A DNA stretch of 64,000 bases from Glandiceps talaboti (Eukaryota; Hemichordata; Enteropneusta; Spengelidae): the NCBI RefSeq assembly GCF_964340395.1, contig NC_135563.1, forward strand, positions 10,274,075 to 10,338,074, given 5' to 3'. Below, piece by piece: positions 57,403-64,000 of the stretch (the stretch's first letter is position 1; every line of letters begins with the position of its first letter). The position numbers were made by a program, and so were the translations under genes. The notes beneath the pieces were generated by a model. It saw nothing but the letters and a program-made list of their open reading frames with translations, did no database searches and was not told the origin of the DNA.

Positions 57403-58744
57403 ATGACTGACAGTAGAGACACAGAGAGACTTATAGTTCAAACGGGCAATTGTGTAAACGTGACTGTTGAGATTTGTATGGAGTTGTCACCAGAAACACA
57501 CCACGAGGTGACCCTACACAGTCCGTTTGAAGTTGTTATTGTTCATCTGCTATACAACCATGCACAAACGAATAAGAAACTGCACATGCTACACTTTAAG
57601 ATAGTGCTAAATTGAATGAACATAGCTTCATGCGACATTTTGTCTTAATAAAATATAATAAAGTTCCATCATACAGACATCAAATGCAGACGTCAAACAT
57701 TGGCGCCCTGCGTCTACATGCAGTGTATTTTAATTAAACGGTTTATTTTATATAATAGACAAAATGTGGCAAGAATTTGCAATATCGGTATGTTAGCGTT
57801 GAATATGCACCTTTTTCATTGGTTTCTCCATTGTTGTATCAAACAGAGACGTGAATAGTAACTTGAAACTAGCTGTATCTAACCTTTTACATATGGTCAA
57901 CCGCTAATGTGTCAATCGTAGCTAATAGCGGGTAAACCCCCATTAACTGATAAATTGATGCTGGCGACCTGATGTATCAGTTAACAATAAAACATCAATC
58001 CCCAATATTTATTATAGCTCGGTCGGGTAATATACGAGTGATATATGGTGACAGGACAGTACGAGTCATAGACGAGTAGTGACAAAACCAGTATGCTATA
58101 GCCGGTCATGGGGACTGAGGTCACACTGGCCCGATAAGTCGGGGCGTTATCTACTACGCGTACGAAGTCCAGGCTTGCAAACTGGGACACCCAACAGATC
58201 GATACCGTTTAGCATATTGTTATTAATATTGTCAACTTATTATTATAGCTAATAAATATTTGCCGGTTGGCTTTTTTACTTTATACCGTAGTGTGCTCCA
58301 ATTATTTGGTGTGTTGATGGTTAACTTGCCTAATTACACCCTGTCTGTATACCACATAGTCCCACAATAGAAACGGCGAAACGTCATATCGGTGGCAGCG
58401 GTTGATTCCGGTTGATTAAATATTGGAGTATGATAAACACCCTACAAGTGTAAGCTTAACATAACAAAATGCAAGGGGATGGCAAACGTGTATTGCATAT
58501 TTCCGGTACCTTTGACGTAATAAAGGCGTGTTCAAATAGAATGTCCTAGGTCGAAAATAGTAATAACAAATGACGTTTCGGTTAGAAACCTTTCGGTAGT
58601 TTTTACGTCCTTACACCATTACTATACATTCCGTATATGTTGTTTGAACGTGTATAACACGCTTGGGCATGCACGTGGTGTAATACATTTTGAAACGTCT
58701 CTGTTATCAATCTTGTTTGCAATGTTTTACCAGATTTAAACTGA
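57403..58744. other. Non-coding stretch, nothing recognised
   Basis: No gene or clear repeat apart from a duplicated CCGGTTGATT-like patch near 58400-58420. Confidence 0.5.
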
Positions 58745-59600
58745 ATATAAATATATATTTTTCATGGTCCTACATACATTGTTGGAATGCAAAATTCTGA
58801 GCTAATTCGAAAATTGATTATATGCAACTACATGAAAGTTGAAGCTTGCATAGTGAACATATTGCCTATTTATCGAAATATCATTAATTATGCAGATGAA
58901 TCATTAAGATTATAAGCTACCCCAACAAGGTTTATGGAACACATATACATCTTGACCATCAACTCATGTACTAAATTATCTGAAAAGTAAAGCTTGTATT
59001 CTAATGGCATTGCCTTATGAACAAAAATGATTAATTATGCAAAGTACTCATCATAATTACAAACTACAAAAAACACGTGATTGTTTATGGTTGATACATG
59101 TACCAAATTATATGGAACTTGACCCTAGCATTCTTAAGATATGGCTTAATTACCGAAAATCATTAATTATGCACTAAAACTGAAAATATGCCAACAGGCT
59201 TTATAGAATAGGTGTCCTTTGTTGTTGGTGATTTATGAGTCAAATTACAATGAATTTCAAGTGTGCATTCTTAAGATATAGCTTAATTACTGAAAATCAT
59301 TAATTATTCAAATTACTCATTACAAATAAAAACTACACGTACTAGCGTTTTAGGAGATGCGTGTTTTGTTATGGGTAATGTTGCTAAATTAATTTGAAGT
59401 GTGCATTCTTAAGATATAGCTTAATTACTAATTATGCAAATTATTCATTAAAGCAATAAGTGATGAACTATAAGAAAGTATATATGACATATGTGCTTTG
59501 TTATATATAATACATGTTCTAAATTATATTTCATTTGAAGTGTGCATGCTTAAAATATAACATAATCACTAAAAAAACATCATCTGGTTAATGTTCATAG
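58745..59600. repeat. Degenerate tandem array, unit roughly 130-160 bp
   Basis: Recurring blocks GAAGTGTGCATTCTTAAGAT, then TAGCTTAATTACTGAAAATC, then CATTAATTATGCAAAT occur about six times, diverged. Related blocks (TGTTGGAATGCAAAATTC and CTAATTACTGAAAATCATTA) reappear at about 60365-60478. It ends in CAGA repeats followed by CCTCCCATTAAGGGAAGTAA at about 59790; a similar CTTCCTTTAATGAAGG tail is at 60698. Confidence 0.85.
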
Positions 59601-59696
59601 GATCAAATTCTAATCAGTTCTTGTCATTATCACATGGAAGATGTGTAGCAAATGTCATTATAATCGAAGCTGTAGTAGTTTTTGAGAGCTCTTGTC

Positions 59697-59778
59697 TACA
59701 GACAGACACATACATGCACAAACAGACAGACAGACAGGCAGGCAGGCAGACAGACAGACAGACAGACAGACAGACAGG
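59697..59778. repeat. (CAGA)n / (CAGG)n microsatellite
   Basis: CAGA units with three CAGG units. It lies near the end of the tandem array. Confidence 0.95.
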
Positions 59779-60349
59779 CGTATAACATAACCTCCCATTA
59801 AGGGAAGTAAAAATGTGATGGCGAGTGGGTTTTGCAAGTTTACGTCTATTTAATGACCTTCAAAAGTTCCGTTGAAGAGCATATATTATTAGACGTTTGT
59901 ATTTGTTCAAGCGATATAGCATCCAAAATATGCAATGAAAGTCATGTTTAAACTTAGACAAACTCATTCATTGCAAATGAAAGCTATTTAATTTTGAAAA
60001 AAAAGATGTGGGCATCTCATACTAAGTTAATATTTAAAGAAGCTTAAAGGCCATATGCATTTGCAGAATAAATGTTTAAATTTCTTATCTCTCTTGAAGA
60101 TAAAGTTCAAAATGTATTTATCTTGCTATGTATTTATCTTATACCCTTGAAAGCGCATGAGCCATTCAAATCTGCTCTGTAAAACTCACTGTCAAGGTAA
60201 AAATTCTTTATACAAATTGATATTAAGATGTTACATAACATCGTTAATGTCACATATAATATCATTGTTATCAAACATTTGGGAGATATAAAACCAGATT
60301 TAAACCAAATGGCTTCCGTCCGTGAGGGTAAAGTCTTCAGATTTTTTTT

Positions 60350-60500
60350 GTTCCTACACTCTACAGTTGTTGGAATGCAAAATTCCCCACAATTCGCAAA
60401 TAGTTTTGTCAAATTATAAGAAATCTGAAGTGTTTATACTTAAGCTATTGCCTAATTACTGAAAATCATTAATTATGGAAATGAATAATCTCGCTTTATA
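60350..60500. repeat. Isolated unit of the 58.7-kb array
   Basis: Shares TGTTGGAATGCAAAATTC and CTAATTACTGAAAATCATTA with the array at 58745-59600. Confidence 0.75.
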
Positions 60501-60572
60501 GGACACACACACATACACACAATTTATTTTCATCAATTTATTGTATTCTAAAATTATAATTAAGTACACAAA

Positions 60573-60680
60573 AAACAAACAAACAAACAAACAAACAGAA
60601 GCAAACAAACAGAAGCAAACACAAACACAAACACAAACACAAACACAAACACAAACACAAACACAAACACATACACAAAC
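60573..60680. repeat. (CAAA)n / (ACAAAC)n simple repeat
   Basis: CAAA units change to hexameric ACAAAC units at about 60615. Confidence 0.96.
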
Positions 60681-62469
60681 AATCGCTAAAATACAACCTT
60701 CCTTTAATGAAGGTAAAAATACAAGCCAACCGCTAAACTTGAAGCCGTACTTCGGTAGTTTTAGAACGCCTCACAGTCGGTATTGATAATCGGATAAATT
60801 TGACGTGACTCGGCGTTTTATAACACTGCTATGGACGCGTTCGTTCATTATTACACGTACACGTGACTCTGAGCATTTCGTGATTACTTACTAAGGCTGA
60901 CTAAGGCCATAATAAGTATAATATCCCCATACAAAATTTCGTCTGAATCTATCTACTAAACAACTTATATTTTACATAAATCATCAGTTGATAAAAGGCG
61001 AGAGATGGTAGACAGTTCCAATGTTATTTCAAAATACCCTTCTTTTATATGCCTGTCAGCTTTCAATTTCGAGATAGTTGTGTTTTTTTCATCTGGCGTC
61101 TTTCAAATAACCAAGCAATTGCATGATGTTCCAGATAGCACAATAGTCCATGTTTACAAGAATAAGATTCACACCCAAATTGCATAGGGAACGGTGTTAA
61201 TGAGGCGATTATTTTGATTTTGACATAATAATCGCTTGAGTTATTATTCTATCATTATCCTGTCAAATGTGTAAACGAACGTCGAATAGTTTGGCATCCA
61301 GGGCCCCAAAATAATTTCTGAATGAATATAATGATGGAATTTATTTCACAATGTTATAGATCCTGTGATGGGTAATGAAATGTATACACTTGCGATGCAT
61401 GAAATATTCGTTCCTAAACCTAGGAGATATTTCAACACAGTTCCTTGATAGATATACGATTCATCCATTGTATCTTCACAGAAGTATGTTTTAACATTAC
61501 GCTGATGACCCCCTGTCATCCTCAAAAGTGTTGCTACTAGCGTGTCGTTGTGACTGACATAAACTCGATAATTCATTCATTTGCAAATAACTGGACCACT
61601 GTCGTTTATTCATGTTTAGAAGACTACTCAAGGATTCGATATAAAAACAAGTCTTCTCCGAAGACATAACCCAACCCAACGTTTTTACAATAGTTAATGT
61701 TTTTTTTTTTAAAAAACGTGCGCATGAGAACAACAAGTGCAACAAATGCACTTGTCTGTGATTCACGACTGCTAAGATATCCCGCAAACTAGAAGTATTG
61801 ATTTGGAAAACATAAATTATAATATCTTCCGACCATGCACACATATGCATTAATTTTAGCTTCAAGTCAGGTACCATGAAGTCTACACTTAGGAAACTTA
61901 AGTGAAACTTCGAAATGTGATATTCCTAGAATTAATGAGCATCACATTAAACTTTATTCATTTGCTCTAACTTCCTTCATTAGCGTATCATAACATACCG
62001 ACAAAGGAGTGTACTATAATGCAATGTATAATGCAATGCATAAAGAATATAAACAAACATTGTTATATGTACTTAATTTTAAAGTCAAAACCAAAAGCCA
62101 AGTTATCATGAGATAGTTCAGCAATGATAGAGCGAATGCAAATTCATGGTGTGAGGTGTCAATGTATTAAATTTACAAAATTAAGAGGGTAAGTATGGGT
62201 ATTTATGTCAAACATGGCCATCATGTTTGAAGAAGTACACCGTGCCGAGAATTGATGTGCATGTACCCTCTGTAATGCAGTTCGTGTATATCCATGATAG
62301 GACGAGTTATGCGGTCGACTCGAGGAGGTTGTTGACATATTCCATGTCATAGACTATACACTCGCATGAATTACATTTGTTCAACCAAACTCCTTTCGTG
62401 ACTGAGTTTCCATTATGGATGCAAAACCAACTGATGTGAATAAAAAAATATGTAAAATATGATATCTGA

Positions 62470-63080
62470 TAATGGTGCCAGGTTGTTGAAATTGGCTTCA
62501 GTATGCCAGATATACAATCACTATTTGACAAAATTTGATTATTTGGTTATGGATATGAAGGTAAAAGCCGATGTTCAAGTCACACTAGGAAGTTCACCAT
62601 TAGTAACATGGCATTTGAATTTTACCAAATGTTCCGGGAGAAAAATATTAATTATTACAGCAAATATGGCCGCCATTTGACACTAATCACGAACAGGGAA
62701 AAACGAAGCAAATCAACATGATACAGTAGTGCCAAGTTAGCTAAAATCGGCTCATGCATGTCACACCTATATACTTCCCCTTCAACTATGTGACATTGAA
62801 GATTATGGTCAAGGTCAAAGTTAAGGTCTCATTAAAAAAAGCCAATCATGGATAACAGTGGTGTTAACACTCGACTATCTATCAATTAAGCTTCCCGGAG
62901 TATTTTTACGACAAATATTGCCATTCGGTCATCATTGTGAAGGTAAAACATAATAGACTGTAGTGTCTTGCATTTGTGCCAGGTTTGGTTGAAATTATCC
63001 AATGCAATTCACATATACGTGTAAACAGACGCACGCACGGACAGACGAGTCCCACCGTAGTGCCCCTTGGGCTTCATCCT
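62470..63080. repeat. Degenerate tandem repeat, about 250-bp unit, with AGGTCA motif
   Basis: Starts of about three units are marked by GTGCCA(G/A)GTT..GAAAT at about 62474, 62731 and 62975. One unit carries ATGGTCAAGGTCAAAG at 62806-62820. It ends with an ACAGACG-rich patch and GTGCCCCTTGGGCTTCATCC. I have the impression that similar repeats are common in marine invertebrates, but I could not check this. Confidence 0.7.
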
Positions 63081-64000
63081 TGCCATAAAATAGGAAATTT
63101 CATATCTGTGTTTGGTTCTGTACACATTAGCATGGCCAAATTAATGCTTCAAGAAAAAGTACTCGTACGGTTCATATATATTAATATATACGCGCATAAC
63201 CCTTTATTGTATTCATTAACAATACAGATAACATATGACTCAATTCTTTTTATCGTTTGTTAACAAAGCTTCGTTATAAAACAGCATGCTATGACCTTTT
63301 CCACCGTGCGTATTCCTGTGCTGTGTCATATACATAGTGTTTTGGCTATGTCACAAGGCGGTCTAACCGTTCAATATAACCAGAAATTTGATCTCAACCC
63401 CTGAAAGTTAATGCTATAGACTGGGTCGACTTCAAGAAAGATTACTTGGCTTTAGACAGATAAATGTGTGCTTGTTGACTGCTTGGCAATATATATTTTA
63501 CGAGATAAAACAGACTCTGTCCTCGATTCTATCACTATCTTTCCTTTTGATATAGCACTTCGTAGACTTATTATATTGGGTAAGTTTACGATTTGAGTTA
63601 AATAGGCATACATGTGTTTGTTAATAGAAACAGCTATCATGCATAACAGGGCGCAGCATGTTCTGGTAATTGGTCTTGTTTTTAAAGTAATGATGTAATT
63701 GAATCTGACAATGTTCCCACGTATTCAATTCTATTACTCAAAACAAGTTCCAATTTTATATATGAAGTTATTTAATCTGGCGAATATTCCGTAATAAAGC
63801 TATGTGTGTCGGTTCAAACACCTGCTTCCGAATCTCATTCAATTTTATTTTCCTTATTCCGAGATGAATATGGAATAAAAAAAGGCGGCGAATAATCACT
63901 TGTGTCTTTCGCATGCACAGAAATTGATAAAATTATACAGATAATGAATCGTCATATTTCGCATACCCGACAAAAGTAATTTTGAGATAGAATATGCTTC
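63081..64000. other. Non-coding stretch to the window end
   Basis: No gene, RNA or repeat recognised. Confidence 0.5.

Noticed and set aside
61206-61236. GCGATTATT/AATAATCGC hairpin as another mini-element
   Set aside because: Flanks share only a 4-of-5 match; no 7-bp duplication.
61728-61752. CAAGTGCA/TGCACTTG hairpin
   Set aside because: No flanking duplication; arms of 8 bases are within chance.

Overview
The window reads as AT-rich, gene-poor genomic DNA of a metazoan, most likely a marine invertebrate. This rests on eukaryotic non-LTR retrotransposon remnants, very abundant AT, GA, CA, CATA/TATG, CAGA and GGAT microsatellites, poly-G/C tracts, and one intronless aminergic G-protein-coupled receptor of the tyramine/octopamine type. 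There is no bacterial operon structure, and I could not recognise an rRNA, tRNA or CRISPR array. The phylum cannot be fixed from sequence alone; a hemichordate, cephalochordate or lophotrochozoan would all fit.

The only confident host gene is at 34772-35899 (+): a complete 375-residue rhodopsin-family receptor with a strong start context, a short overlapping upstream ORF, a tandem pair of perfect CRE palindromes 1.2 kb upstream, and two overlapping poly(A) signals 130 bases after the stop.

Layout. 1-19000 is retrotransposon-rich. Family A LINE reverse transcriptase pieces lie at 1-706 and about 15905-16290 (both -). L2/CR1-like pieces lie at about 6345-7660 (-) and 18090-18990 (+). A CR1/Jockey-like piece lies at about 14885-15690 (+), with a weak fragment near 16380-16500. 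A direct-repeat structure sits at 11536-12060. A 259-bp sequence at 12173-12431 recurs without a difference I could see, inverted, at 28463-28721. From 13.4 to 28.2 kb there is a set of palindromes, seven of them only 26-51 bp and one of 156 bp, each flanked by a 7-bp direct duplication. One interrupts a LINE reading frame, and another is missing from a second copy of its host repeat; both look like true insertions. 29-34 kb is non-coding with repeats, then comes the receptor. 36-64 kb is mostly non-coding, with long microsatellites, a 192-bp palindrome at 53685-53876, and degenerate repeat arrays at 58.7-60.7 kb and 62.47-63.08 kb.

The receptor is the only recognisable functional unit. Everything else readable is repeat biology: decayed LINEs, simple repeats and small inverted-repeat elements. 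The small palindromes with 7-bp duplications are the best candidate for something undescribed.
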